A DNA stretch of 20,521 bases, from NCBI GenBank assembly GCA_001579985.1, contig LRSR01001734.1, positions 10,001 through 30,521 on the forward strand, given 5' to 3'. This DNA comes from Hypsibius dujardini. Taxonomy: Eukaryota > Tardigrada > Eutardigrada > Parachela > Hypsibiidae. The position numbers and the translations under genes are program-made. A model generated the notes under the pieces. The model had not been told where the DNA came from. It saw only the letters and a program-made list of their open reading frames with translations, and searched no databases. Numbering within the stretch: the stretch's first letter is position 1; each line of letters begins with the position of its first letter. Of the stretch, positions 9,978-20,000 are shown one piece after another.

Positions 9978-11362
9978 TCAACGCTGCAGTAATGGCAGCG
10001 TCAACAGCTCGTGAAGATGCGCTATCACCTCTGTCTCATCAACCGGATACCGATGTCGCTTCGCCTGATCGGAGCAGAACCAAACCGCGTTCCAACCAGC
10101 ACTTTTGGCAGCCTTAAAGTCCAATGCAAGATCGTCTCCGACGTGTAGTGCCGTGGATGGATCATGGATACCTGCCTTCTGCAAGGCCAAGTCGAAAATC
10201 TGCAAGAATTGTATACAAAACGCTATAGGCGCGGATTTAGATGAAGCAGCGCCACCTGGTGGAGTTGAACCCTCGACTTACCGTAGGATCCGGCTTACAT
10301 ACTCCGGCCGCTCGAGATGCAATGGCAAAACTGAAATACTGCTGAAGATCGAATTTCTCAAGCAGATTTTCGAGCCTTTCGTCAAAGTTCGAGATGATTC
10401 CGAGTTGATGGGTTCTCTTGAGGGAGGACAGGATATGGGTAGACGACTCGTCCACCATCCACGGCGCAGCGGTCGCATAATGCTGAAAAAAACCCGAATG
10501 TTTTGAACATACCAAAGCACAAAAGAGGAATTCTGTCGTGCAATAATTGGGCTGACATGCTGCAAAATTAGCCAAAACCTTTCTTGGTCAAATTACATGC
10601 AAGGGAGAACGTGCTTGGTAAGGAAAGGACTCGTACTCGATCGACCGACTGCATGTTCCACATTACGTTCATTTCGACAAATCGGTCCAGTTTCGACTAT
10701 GACAGCTATTTAAAAAATCCCTGGTACAAACTGATCTCGATATCCCCTAAGCAACAGCTACGAAAAATAATATTTGGTCCGTAAATATATCGACAGGAGA
10801 CACCAAATAAACGTTCAATCAAACGTTCAATCGATACATCAATCAATCGATGCGTAAAAGGCTGTAAATATTTGGTCCTATTGCATTATCGTGCCTGCAT
10901 GCATCCCTATCCCTTATCATCAAATACATTATTATTCATCCGGTCAACTCCTTTTAAAAACACAATATAGATTTCTAATACCAGCTTAGTTATAACTGCA
11001 ATAGAGGTAGCGTAGAATCTTGCAAGTTCATTCCGCACACGGACACAAACCTCGAAGAGAGCTTCTGCTGTCGCGGAGACTTTTTCAAAATTCTCTTCCG
11101 TCAACTTCACGTCCGAGCGTTCCACCGCCGCCATCACCGCAGTGCTCCACCATTGTCGAGCTGTAATGCCGTCGGCCACGCCGAAATTCGGTTGCACTGC
11201 CCAGAGGCCGCTGAAGACTTTTGGGAATTCTTGACTGATCCGAGCGGCGTCCAGGTTTAGACCGAATCGGCATGCAACCTTAGCGTATTCCTCACCGACA
11301 GGCACTCGCGCCCGCAAGATGGTATTCGTAATGTCGAAGGTGATCAGCTTTAGTTTCGACAT
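9978..11362 (-). CDS. HDHD3: HAD-superfamily protein, HDHD3-like, 244 aa
   Basis: This is a haloacid dehalogenase-like hydrolase domain-containing protein 3 homologue; the family has a Rossmann-like core, and its physiological substrate is not established. Three exons (11362-11051, 10482-10282, 10199-9978) total 735 nt, with introns of 568 and 82 bp, all junctions in phase 0. Family landmarks are motif I LITFDITNT (Asp10), the cap-region signature GITARQWW, motif II IISNFDER (around 133-140), motif III Lys167 in VCKPDP, and motif IV HVGDDLALD (Asp193/194). The length is close to the ~250 residues of vertebrate HDHD3. Motif I reads D-x-T-x-T rather than the standard D-x-D-x-T, so the usual general acid/base Asp is missing; as I recall, mammalian HDHD3 also lacks it. 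The start at 11362 gives MSKLKLITFD, the expected distance from motif I. It is divergent from UFC1. Confidence 0.93.
10799..10857. repeat. Short ATCA/CAAT repeat cluster in HDHD3 intron 1
   Basis: Within the 568-bp first intron of HDHD3 there is a cluster with two direct copies of AAACGTTCAATC near 10810-10832, followed by ATCAATCAATCGATG. It belongs to the same ATCA/TGAT family seen in several other introns and spacers here. Confidence 0.6.
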
Positions 11363-11784
11363 TGTCAGGAAACGGGGCAAACATGATCCAGAGGCATTTT
11401 TTTTATTAAAAATGGAAAAACGTTGCCTCTATATCGCCAATTCATCAACAAATCAATGAAATCGGGAGTTGATAAACCTATCCAATAATTCATCACTCAA
11501 TCAATCAACCAGAGCATTATCGTTGATCCAAAACAGCTGATCGGCTTCTTCACAATTGGCTCGAAATCGGACACCATGCACTGTACTGCCAGATATGGTG
11601 GCCTGATTTAGAGCAATAATTTGTGATTACGTCTCTCGAAAAGAAGTCATTCATTTTTTGGTTTTCTTTTTCCCTTTCTAGATCGTGTCATCGACACCAA
11701 ATATTTTTTACATCTATTTTATCGCTTTTCCAGATACTTTTCTTCGTTTGAACGGGCGATATCTATATCTTGGCGACTTATAAA
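11363..11784. promoter_or_regulatory. Divergent intergenic region between HDHD3 and UFC1
   Basis: These 422 bp separate two housekeeping genes transcribed in opposite directions and are a likely bidirectional promoter. An ATCA-type repeat lies at about 11490-11508. A T-rich tract precedes the UFC1 start. No TATA box or named operator is evident. Confidence 0.45.
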
Positions 11785-12526
11785 ATGGTGGATGAAGTGA
11801 CGAAAAAGACGCTGAACCAAATTCCTCTGTTGAAGACTAATGCAGGTCCGCGGGAAAATAAGGAGCAGTGGGCGCAGCGATTAAAGGAGGAGTATCTCGC
11901 TTTAATTAAGTATGTGGAGAATAATAAAGCCGCGGACAATGACTGGTTTCGCTTGGAATCCAACAAGGAAGGCACCAGATGGTTCGGCAAATGCTGGTAT
12001 GTGTACAGTTGATTGATTGATTGAGTTGCTGGCTGTAAAGTATCTAATTAATTGTATCTGATTTTTGCAGGTATATTCATCAGCTTTTGAAGTATGAATT
12101 CGAAATTGAATTTGACATTCCTGTAACGTATCCTGCTACAGCACCAGAGGTAAGACTAAACGAGTGCGGAGTGCTGAGTATTGCTGAGTATAGGATCGCA
12201 TCTTTGCGCAACAACCTTATCTCAGGCAAAGTTACTCGTACGCAGATTTTGCGTAGAGTCTTGAATCTTTGTTCGATGAAAGACGTCTGAAAAGGCTGTG
12301 TATTTTTATTTTCCAGATTGCGATTCCAGAATTGGACGGGAAAACGGCCAAGATGTATCGAGGAGGGAAAATCTGTCTGACCGATCATTTCAAGCCGTTA
12401 TGGGCGAAGAACGTGCCGAAATTTGGCATTGCCCATGCACTCGCATTGGGACTCGGTCCGTGGCTGGCCGTGGAAGTTCCGGAATTGATCGAACGACAAG
12501 TGATCACAAACAAGGAGGCTTCATGA
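11785..12526 (+). CDS. UFC1: Ubiquitin-fold modifier-conjugating enzyme 1, 166 aa
   Basis: UFC1 is the E2 of UFMylation: it accepts UFM1 from UBA5 on its active-site cysteine and passes it, with the UFL1 ligase complex at the ER, to targets such as ribosomal protein uL24. Three exons (11785-11996, 12071-12149, 12317-12526) total 501 nt; introns are 74 and 167 bp, GT-AG and in phase. The protein is nearly colinear with the human enzyme. Diagnostic stretches include VLKTNAGPR-like [76 protein letters not shown] and [16 protein letters not shown]. The catalytic Cys is residue 117 in GGKICLTDH. The first intron carries a TGAT repeat just inside its donor. A clear metazoan-type housekeeping gene. 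Confidence 0.98.
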
Positions 12527-12663
12527 ACTCATTTGGAAACTCTTTATTTCTTCTGGATGTGTTTGCTTGATTGATGTATTGAGTCATTGATTCGATCCAC
12601 GAACTTAAGAGACCGGACCGACCGATCAAGCTTCCATTTTCCCATCACTGACTAGGATGCTTT

Positions 12664-12669
12664 TTTATT
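12664..12669 (-). terminator. Poly(A) signal AATAAA for the frameshifted minus-strand gene
   Basis: Plus-strand TTTATT reads AATAAA on the minus strand, 54 nt downstream of the stop codon at 12723-12725. Its position supports an expressed or formerly expressed gene ending here. Confidence 0.5.
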
Positions 12670-12722
12670 CCGTAGCTGGCGAAGGAAATATATACAGCGC
12701 TAAAACTGGAAACATGATTACA

Positions 12723-13142
12723 TTAAAACATTCTGGAAAGACAAATGAGAGAACGAAGCAGAAAATGTAGACAATGGCGCCGACAAATTAAATCGATCGT
12801 TCGCTCAATCTAAACTCAGGTGTTGGTATATGGACGAGATCCTGTCCATTGTTCTTGATCCCCGACAGAGCATTGACTCACCTTAGGTCGGTCACCAACC
12901 AATTATGCTTCTCCAAGACATCTGGAAAATGCTTCAACAGCGTCTCCATAAATGTGGAGACGTAGAATCAACGATGGTCACTTCTGATTTAGCGTAGAAT
13001 TTCCCGCCGCTAGTTCGAAAATAGTCCTCATAAGATTTCAAGATGAGTCGTCAAGGTTGTTTTAAAATATTCCGCCTGCAGAGTAAGACGTTCGCCCGAG
13101 GTGACATAATCGAAAGGCACATTTTTTTACCGCCGCACGTGT
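12723..13142 (-). pseudogene. Frameshifted remnant of an unrecognised gene
   Basis: Minus-strand sequence between an acceptor-like site (TTGTTCCAG at 13143) and a donor (GTGAGT at 12881-12876) reads as protein, but in three successive frames. In order: VPFDYVTSGERLTLQ then AEYFKTTLTTHLEI; then SYEDYFRTSGGKFY then AKSEVTIVDSTS; then TFMETLLKHFPDV then LEKHNWLVTDLR. A seven-A run at 13122-13128 may account for a first shift, with others near 13040 and 12965. After a 149-bp intron (12733-12881), a last exon adds two residues and TAA at 12723-12725, followed by AATAAA. Conserved signals with broken frames indicate a decaying gene, or sequencing indels in a living one. I do not recognise the family. 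An 8-bp perfect stem with a 6-nt loop (12941-12962) falls inside it. Confidence 0.5.
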
Positions 13143-13337
13143 CTGGAACAAGAAATAAAACCTGAATCATCAACAAGCTCAATCAAACAATCAATCATTC
13201 ACAATCAACCCGATTAGTTTCGTAATTCACCAATCAAGCAAACAAAAGCAGGCAAGGACGTCAAGCAGCTCATCCATCAATCAATCAATCACCGAACTAA
13301 ACGTTTAACTATCTGTTCTCTGCCTTTCTGAAAGTCA
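13143..13337. repeat. ATCA/CAAT-rich spacer
   Basis: Imperfect CAATCAAT units are scattered at about 13177-13207, 13231-13236 and, most densely, 13274-13291. No coding signal is seen. This may include the lost 5' part of the adjacent frameshifted gene. Confidence 0.55.
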
Positions 13338-13475
13338 ATGATGGTGTCCAAAAAGCCTGCTCTTCCTCCGTCTCCCCCGTTAAGCCTTACTCCTTTGCTA
13401 GCGATTGAGTGGACGCCGTCTTCTGTCCGAATTGAGTCCCATCAATCTCCACAGGAGATTCTCCAGGTAAGCAGC
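13338..13475 (+). other. Isolated first-exon-like open frame ending at a consensus donor
   Basis: An ATG-initiated frame preceded by an in-frame stop encodes about 46 Pro/Ser-rich residues (MMVSKKPALPPSPP at the start, SHQSPQEILQ at the end) and meets an excellent donor, CAG|GTAAGC, at 13475/13476. I cannot find a following exon; the next ~1.3 kb holds an inverted repeat and no recognised coding sequence. It may be a real 5' exon of an unseen gene or chance. Confidence 0.2.
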
Positions 13476-13522
13476 GCGTGGAACGGTGTCCAAGAATTAA
13501 AAGGCCGGCCATTTGTCAAACG

Positions 13523-13688
13523 GTACCAGGCAAACGCGGCGGGTTGAATCGGTCGGGTGACAGAGGACGCCACAAGTGTAAGCTACTTTAAATTAAACGC
13601 GTTGTTTACAATTTACACTTGTGGCGCCCTCCGCCACCCGACCGATTCAACCCATGTAGCGATTCAACCCGCCGCTTTTGCCTGGTAC
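13523..13688. repeat. Long imperfect inverted repeat (foldback/MITE-like)
   Basis: The left arm (13523-13581, starting GTACCAGGCAAACG) is the reverse complement of the right arm (13613-13688, ending GCCTGGTAC), with a 31-bp spacer. The arms match over about 59 bp apart from a few substitutions, mostly C/T transitions in the segment by GTGGCG. The right arm has a 17-bp insertion that repeats GATTCAACCC. No target-site duplication is obvious outside the GTACC ends. It could be a miniature foldback element or an inverted duplication of a gene end, since both arms read inward as YQA(N/K)AAG-stop. Confidence 0.7.
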
Positions 13689-14834
13689 TCGTTGTCGTAG
13701 ATCCTCATACGGGACACCCGCGAAAGTGAATCGAGCCGGCTCCGCCAAGCGGCGTGCGTTGAAGTAAAAAATTTGTAGTTCGGCTGCAACATGGTTGAAA
13801 GATGTGCTGCTGCGTCAAAATGGCAAACCAGAAATTGAAGCAAAAATGTGCACCTGATGAACAGGGAAATGCGAAACGACAGGTTGAATTGAGACGTTGA
13901 GAATGTACTGCATGAGTACGAGACTATGAAAGTGAAGTTGGCTGATCGATGAAAGTCTCCCCTTAAACTAGACGGCTTTTCGTACGGTTTAACGACGAGG
14001 AGAAGTCCTAATGACATTGCACATGCCTTTCGGCTGGGGTAACCTTCATTCACACAAACAACCACAAACCTACAGCCCCAGACAAACAGGGCGGGGCTAC
14101 GTTTAGGTTTGTTTGGTCTGACGCGACCACCAGACCACACTTATCTGGAAAAGCCCGCAATAGCCGGCAATCAAATCACACCGCAAGACAGGCCCTAAAA
14201 TAGTGCCCATTAATAGACAAAATGCATACTTTAAAAAAAAATGTGAATCTTTATTTTCCAAAATGTCGACGATTAAAAAAGTTCAAATCCGAAGGGATTT
14301 GCGATCACCCCCTCGATATTAGGGGGACTTTTGCGCCAAGGGGGGAGGGGGCGGGTCTTGAACGGGGGCGACAAATAGAAAGCACTTTTCTGCTTGCTGA
14401 TGCGCACACAGAGCTGAAATAACGCAAAACACATACGAGGAAAGCGTCTAATTATCCTAACTATCTATATTCCTAATTTTTAATGAGGATAATTCGTAAG
14501 AATAACTCGTGAACAGTTGACGAAACTGTTGAAATTAACCCCCGGAGGCGGGGGCGCCCCGCCCCCAGAGGGTTGTAGATCATTAGTTTTTTGCTATTTT
14601 AGGCCCTTCCGCAAGACTATTAAAGAATGCAAGTAAGCAGTCCCCTCTTATCAAGCAATCCACTGATGATGAACAATGAAAGTGATGTCTGTCCCAAAAA
14701 CCTTCGCTCATCCCGTTCCGTCACGTCCTTTTTTCTCTCATAACTGCGACTGCTGGACTGGCGATACCAGTTTTGTTTTTCGCAACTAAATTCACCGAAA
14801 TTGGAATGGAATTTACGTGATCCCACAATCAACT
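13689..14834. other. Gene-poor spacer with GC-rich hairpin
   Basis: No recognised gene. A minus-strand frame at 13664-14140 has no similarity I can name and no splice support. Between about 14305 and 14365 there are G-rich runs, and 14537-14574 is an imperfect GC-rich palindrome bounded by AACC and GGTT. These may be remnants of a transposable element. The stretch from 14600 to 14834 would contain the promoter and 5' UTR of the following gene. Confidence 0.4.
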
Positions 14835-16185
14835 ATGGAAAGTGACTCCTGCTTTTCGCTGCTCCACGCGAGCCTCGCCAACTCTTCAAGGAATCCGTTG
14901 AGCGCTTCCGTTCTCCTGATCGAAGCAGCGGCACACTGCCTGAGCAATCCAGTTCGTCTTCGGTTAATCCTATTCTGGACACTCCTTGTGCTGCTGTCGA
15001 TAGCGTGGTGCTATGCATCCCCTTTGCTCAACCTTCACACGTCTTCAAAACGAAAATTTTTCCACTTTGCGATTTCTGCTGTTTACGTCAGTGGAATTGT
15101 CTTTGATTTCGAGTTTCTCTGCGTGGCGGCTGTGTGCGCATTGATTGCGTTCGTCATATCCGAGGTAAAAGCCTCTTCGCGGAGTGCAGAAGGATAAATA
15201 ATCCAGACACAGCGGCAGCCCATCCAAACTCCAAAGGCGTGTGCTTGATTGATTGATTTAAGCATTGACTTTTGTGAACATTGCTTACAGATTCATTACA
15301 GTAAATGAAAATTTTGAAATTACAACTATAGTTGGGATAAGGATTCCTTCAGTTTAAACAAGAGCGAAAAATCAGCATTTGAAGAATGAAAAGCTGTTTG
15401 GAATTGGGGAAGGAAACGTTAGTTGGGAGTTGTTGAGTTGGGGTTTAGAGAACAAAAGTTGCCCCAAGTGAGTTGTCATTGCTCGAAAAGGTTGATTAAT
15501 TAATTGGACATACAATATCTTCAAATCAATCAATCTGGCTTCAGCATGGCATCCCATGATCTCACTCACGACCATCAATGATCCTTTTACGAAATTTTGT
15601 TTGCAGATATGCCGACTCTGCGGCCCAACATTGCTCCGGCGGATCCTTAACGACGCATTCACATCCCTCCTCGATTCAAAAGACCAAGGAACCTTCATTT
15701 TCTCCCATTTTTACCTCCTTCTCGGAATGTCACTGCCCATCTGGCTGGACTACCTCACCGCGTCGAGCCGTACCGGCCATACCGTTGTCAGTTACGCCGG
15801 TGTCGTTACCGTCGGAGTAGGCGACAGCTTCGCCGCCATCATTGGTCGTGCCTGCGGTCGGCATCGATGGCCCAGGAGAAACCGAACCCTCGAAGGCAGC
15901 GCTGCCATGTTGTTTAGCCAATTGGTTACCTTTGAAGTATTACGGTGGTGTGATCCAGTCGCGTTTTATTTATCGGGTGATGGGTTGGCGATCGAGCTGT
16001 GGTCCTTGAGAGCGGGATGGTTTGTGCATTGTCTACTGACAACCTTGGCGGAAGTTTATGTCGAGGGATCGGATAATGTCATGGTCCCGCTGTTTTCCGT
16101 TTTGATTCTTTGGGTCTCGAAGTGGATCAGAGAGTTGGGTGGCTTTACGTCTACTCTTATTTTTGCTCAAAAAAGTGATTTATAA
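14835..16185 (+). CDS. DOLK: Dolichol kinase, catalytic core only, 302 aa
   Basis: Dolichol kinase phosphorylates dolichol with CTP in the ER membrane to give dolichyl phosphate, the lipid carrier for N-glycosylation, O-mannosylation and GPI anchors. Two exons (14835-15164, 15607-16185) total 909 nt; the 442-bp intron is GT-AG, phase 0. Family landmarks are KRKFFHFAISAVYVSGIVFD, SHFYLLLGMSLPIWL, a SYAGVVTVGVGDSFAAIIG stretch and RWPRRNRTLEG (about residues 172-207), the CTP-binding region of the family, with the usual KKT replaced by NRT. Several membrane helices span the protein. It aligns with roughly the last 200-300 residues of animal DOLK (about 500-540 aa); the N-terminal ~240-340 residues with many membrane helices are absent. 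An in-frame TAA at 14794 precedes the start, and no acceptor AG lies between it and the ATG, so missing upstream exons are hard to fit. TGAT repeats occur in its intron at about 15245-15259. Confidence 0.9.
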
Positions 16186-16266
16186 TGAATTGGGCAGGGT
16201 AACTGTCACGGTTTGTTTACGTTATAGCACCCGGAAGGGTTACATTTACTTTACATACAATTCTTA

Positions 16267-16552
16267 GGGATGGCAAAAAAAATAAAGTCAGTCAACGAAT
16301 TTGTTTTATTAGTCAACTAAAGATTAGCCACTATGGAATTTTTATTGCGTTTCTTTTAGCAACTAAAAGTTTTAGTCAAAATTAGAGTAATTGTAGTTTT
16401 TTTCAGTTTTTGCACTTAAATTTTCAGTAACTAAAGCTGTTGGTGTAGTTTTTTAGTCAGCCAAAAGAACTATAGCCGAACAATTAGTCCACTAGAAGGT
16501 TTCGTTTCGTTTTCGTTTCGTTTTTATATGTTACGTTAGTTTTGCCATACTA
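16267..16552. mobile_element. Candidate non-autonomous hAT-like element
   Basis: An AT-rich segment is bounded by TAGGGATGGCAAAA on the left and TTTTGCCATACTA on the right, imperfect inverted ends of the kind seen in hAT elements. Inside are several copies of a TTAGTC/GACTAA-like motif in both orientations. I do not see a clean 8-bp target duplication, so the boundaries are tentative. Confidence 0.35.
16281..16286 (+). terminator. AATAAA poly(A) signal for DOLK
   Basis: A canonical hexamer lies 96 nt after the DOLK stop codon. It falls just inside the left end of the candidate transposable element. Confidence 0.5.
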
Positions 16553-16557
16553 CGTTT

Positions 16558-16713
16558 GATGATTTACATCACGTTACTGCAGATGATTTTACAGACACAG
16601 ACTGGCAGGAGATTGAAAATGTGTGTCAGTTACAGGCAAAAGCCACAAACAGACTGTCCCCAACGGTCAGTTTAGTTGGTAAACTACAGATATTCCGATT
16701 ATTATGGACATGA
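16558..16713 (+). pseudogene. Short hAT-transposase-like remnant
   Basis: An open frame without its own ATG (51 codons from 16558 to the TGA at 16711-16713) includes TDTDWQEIENVCQLQAKATN and LSPTVSLVGKLQIFRLLW. The pattern of a Trp in an acidic context, then a helix leading to an L-x-x-x-AT-x-x-LS segment and a PT-x-S-x-V stretch, resembles the C-terminal half of hAT-family transposases. It is a fragment only and sits next to hAT-like terminal sequences. Recognition is by pattern and not certain. Confidence 0.35.
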
Positions 16714-17027
16714 CTTCCGTCAGCGGACAGATAAGTCAATTCATTAATCTGATCTGCAAGCCAGAGGTTACACGTACATGTAGTTACGAAGAAGCGGGGT
16801 AGTGGAAGAAACAGGGTACCCCAACTGAATCAAACAGACAGAATATCAGCCTCGTTGACCAGAGTATCGATCAGGGAAATCTGAAGAGTGTGTCTACGTA
16901 CATGGATGGTTCATCCGGGTAAGGTACCATAAACACCAACAACATTGGGTGCGTTTTTGATTTTTAATATTATTTTTCAATTTATTATTTGACAAAGTGT
17001 ACAAAAATCATTCAAAATGAGCGTTTT
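16714..17027. other. Intergenic 3' flank of the glycine-rich gene
   Basis: Holds the 3' UTR of the minus-strand glycine-rich gene. Plus-strand TTTATT at 16981-16986 gives AATAAA on the minus strand, 42 nt after the stop, a well-placed poly(A) signal. Nothing else is identified. Confidence 0.55.
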
Positions 17028-20000
17028 CTACTTCCCAGCTGTCGCTGCTACCGGTAAAGCGGGCTTCGCCAGGATGGACCGGATTTGCGACGCCATGGAT
17101 GCGTACCCGCCATTGCTGATTCCGCCGCCACTGCCTTGTCCTCCATAACCACCGGACCCGCCACCGCCTTGTCCGCCTCCGTAACTACCACCGATCTGGC
17201 CCCCTCCACCACCGGAGTACCCACCGCCGCTGCCGCCGGAACCTCCGGCATTCATTCCGTAGGACGCACCACTAGCTCCGCTTCCCTGAGTTGCGTAATT
17301 AACTCCTCCTTGCTGATTCTGCTGTTGACCGCCGCTATAGCTACCCTGACCACCGCTGCCACCCCCGATGGAGCTGCTGCCAAAGTTTAGGCCGCTCCCG
17401 ACCGACTGTCCACCAGAGTAGCCCATCGCCCCACCGATGCCGCCACCACCTTGGTTTTGAAATGAGCTGGGCCCGGAAAAAACCGTCGAGCCGAGCGGCT
17501 GCCCCAGGATCCCGGTTGTGGACTGGCCTGAGTAACCGGAACCCATTCCGACATTCCCACCAGAAGAGTAGCCGGAACCTCCGCCGCCGCCACCGTTGCC
17601 ACTGTACGAGCCGGATCCGCCCGACAAGCCGGACTGCTGCCCACCATATCCACCGCCAGAGTTCTGATTTTGATTTTGGATGCCGGTTGAACCGTACGAA
17701 CCGCTGGACCCGCTGGATTGTCCCCCGCTGTAGCCATGATTTTGGCTTTGCTGATTCTGACCGCCCATTGAGCCGTACGATCCGGATCCGCTGGACAAGC
17801 CGGACTGGCTAGTACCACCGCTGTACCCACCGCCGGCATTGCCTCGGTTCGGTTGATTCTGGCCGGAACTGTAAGAACCACCGAAACTTTGACCGCCCGT
17901 ACTACCACCACCGTACAGTCCACCGGAAATGGAGACGCCGCCGATGCTGCCTTGTTGACCGCCGCCGTAGGAACCGCCGACGCCGCCACCAAAGCTCTGT
18001 CCGCCGTACGATCCACCTAACTGGCCGGAACCAGACTGAAGACCCGTTTGTCCACCATACGAGCCACCGAGTTGACCGGAGCCGGATTGCAGACCGGTTT
18101 GACCGCCTGCATACGAGCCGCCTAGTTGACCAGAGCTGGACTGTAGGCCGGTTTGACCGCCAGCATAGGAGCCCCCCAGTTGACCGGAGCCAGACTGAAG
18201 ACCAGTTTGACCACCGCTGTACGATCCGCCGAGTTGGCCGGAACCCATCTGCAAACCGGTCTGACCACCACCATACGAACCGCCGAGCTGCCCCGAACCG
18301 GTCTGCAGACCAGTTTGACCGCCACTGTACGATCCACCGAGCTGCCCCGAACCAGACTGCAAACCTGTCTGTCCGACACTGTATGAACCGGAGCCGGACT
18401 GCAAGCCGGTCTGGCCGTATGAGCCTCCGAGCTGACCGACACCAGATTGCAGACCCGTCTGGCCACCAGCACCGCCATACCCTCCACCTATACTACCACC
18501 ACCGGAACCTCCCAATGAGTATGAGTTGCTCCCGATTCCGACGCCCTGCAAACCGGTTTGACTTCCGCCACCATAGCTTCCACTACCGCTACCACTGCCT
18601 TGTTGCGATCCTCCGGCGTATAAGCCGCTTCCACCGGCCAGCCCAGTCTGCCCACCGCCTCCATATGATCCACTGCTGCTGCCAGTGTTGTGATTTTGTT
18701 GTTGTTGGCCAGCGGAATAGCCACCCGAGCCGGACTGCTGACCGCCGCTGTACGAGCCACCAGCTCCCCCGCCGCCACCCATCCCGGAGGATCCTCCATA
18801 GGAGCCAAGCTGTCCGGAAAGGCCACCTTGTCCACCGCCACTACTGTATCCGGATCCGCCCGAACCAAACCCTCCTTGCCCACCCAAACCGCTGCTGGAG
18901 CCACTGTAGCCTCCACCGCTTCCACCACTGAGTCCAGTTTGGCCTCCAGAATAGCTTCCACCCTGACCTCCTCCGATTCCAGTTCCGGACTGTCCTCCGG
19001 AGTAGCCACCGCTACCTTGACCGCCACCATAACTTCCTCCGCTCTGTCCACCGAGTCCGGTCTGACCGCCACCATAGCTACCACCGATCTGCCCACCGAG
19101 TCCGGACTGACCGCCGGCATAGCTTCCTCCGCTCTGTCCGCCGAGTCCGGACTGACCCCCACCGTAATTTCCGCCACCTTGTCCGCCGAGTCCGGTTTGA
19201 CCGCCACCACCATAACTGCTGCCACCTTGCCCGCCAAGCCCGGATTGCCCACCGCCACCGTAGCTTCCACTACCACCCTGGCCACCCAGTCCAGATTGCC
19301 CGGAATAGCTCTGCTGACCACCACTTCCACCACCTCCGTATGATCCACCGGAGACTCCGCTGGTACCCTGGTGCTGTATGTTCTGCCCGCTTTGACCGTA
19401 GGACCCGCTACCGGAACCGATTCCCACCGAGAGACCCGTTCCCAAACCGGAACCGCCGTATGAGCCCCCGCTTCCACCGCCACCGATCATGCCTCCATAC
19501 GAACCTCCTCCGCCGGATCCGCCGCCGTAGGATGACTGCTGTCCACCACCTCCGCTCTGACCGCCGTACGACCCGCCTCCTCCTCCTCCAACACCACCAC
19601 CACCGAAGAGACCACCTCCACTTGACTGACCGCTGTAACCCAGACCACCACTTCCGGTCCCGCCGTACGACCCTCCGCTACCGGACGGGAAACCCTGGTT
19701 TCCGCCACCACCGGCGTATGAACCGGACCCTCCGAAGCTTCCTCCGCCAATGCTGTTGTAGTTGGCGGCACTTCCGCCAATGTTTTGGCCGGCTCCTCCG
19801 CCGTAGCTTCCACCGCTAGAGAGGCCAGAACCGCCGTAACCACCACTGCCACCGCCGGATGATTGTCCTCCACCATAGCTACCACCGTTGCTGCTTAACT
19901 GTCCGAACTGGCTCTGCTGTTGGCTCATCATACCGTAACCGCCGGATCCCCCGCTGGAGCCCAGGTACCTCCAACAGAGATTAAGTATCCATTAGCCCCT

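Noticed and set aside
10230-10290. tRNA-like GGTTCAACTCC motif on the minus strand in an HDHD3 intron
   Set aside because: No acceptor, D or anticodon stems can be drawn around it.
12941-12962. Perfect 8-bp stem with 6-nt loop as a regulatory hairpin
   Set aside because: It lies within protein-like sequence of the frameshifted gene and is short enough to occur by chance.
13664-14140. 158-codon minus-strand frame
   Set aside because: It runs into the inverted repeat arm for its stop, has no recognisable domain, and its composition looks like chance reading of non-coding sequence.
17385-19885. Long open frames antisense to, or out of frame with, the glycine-rich gene, some over 200-300 codons
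   Set aside because: Gly/Ser/Gln repeat codons rarely create stops in other frames. These frames are Thr/Ala- or Arg/His-rich translations of the same repeats and have no signal peptide or independent structure.
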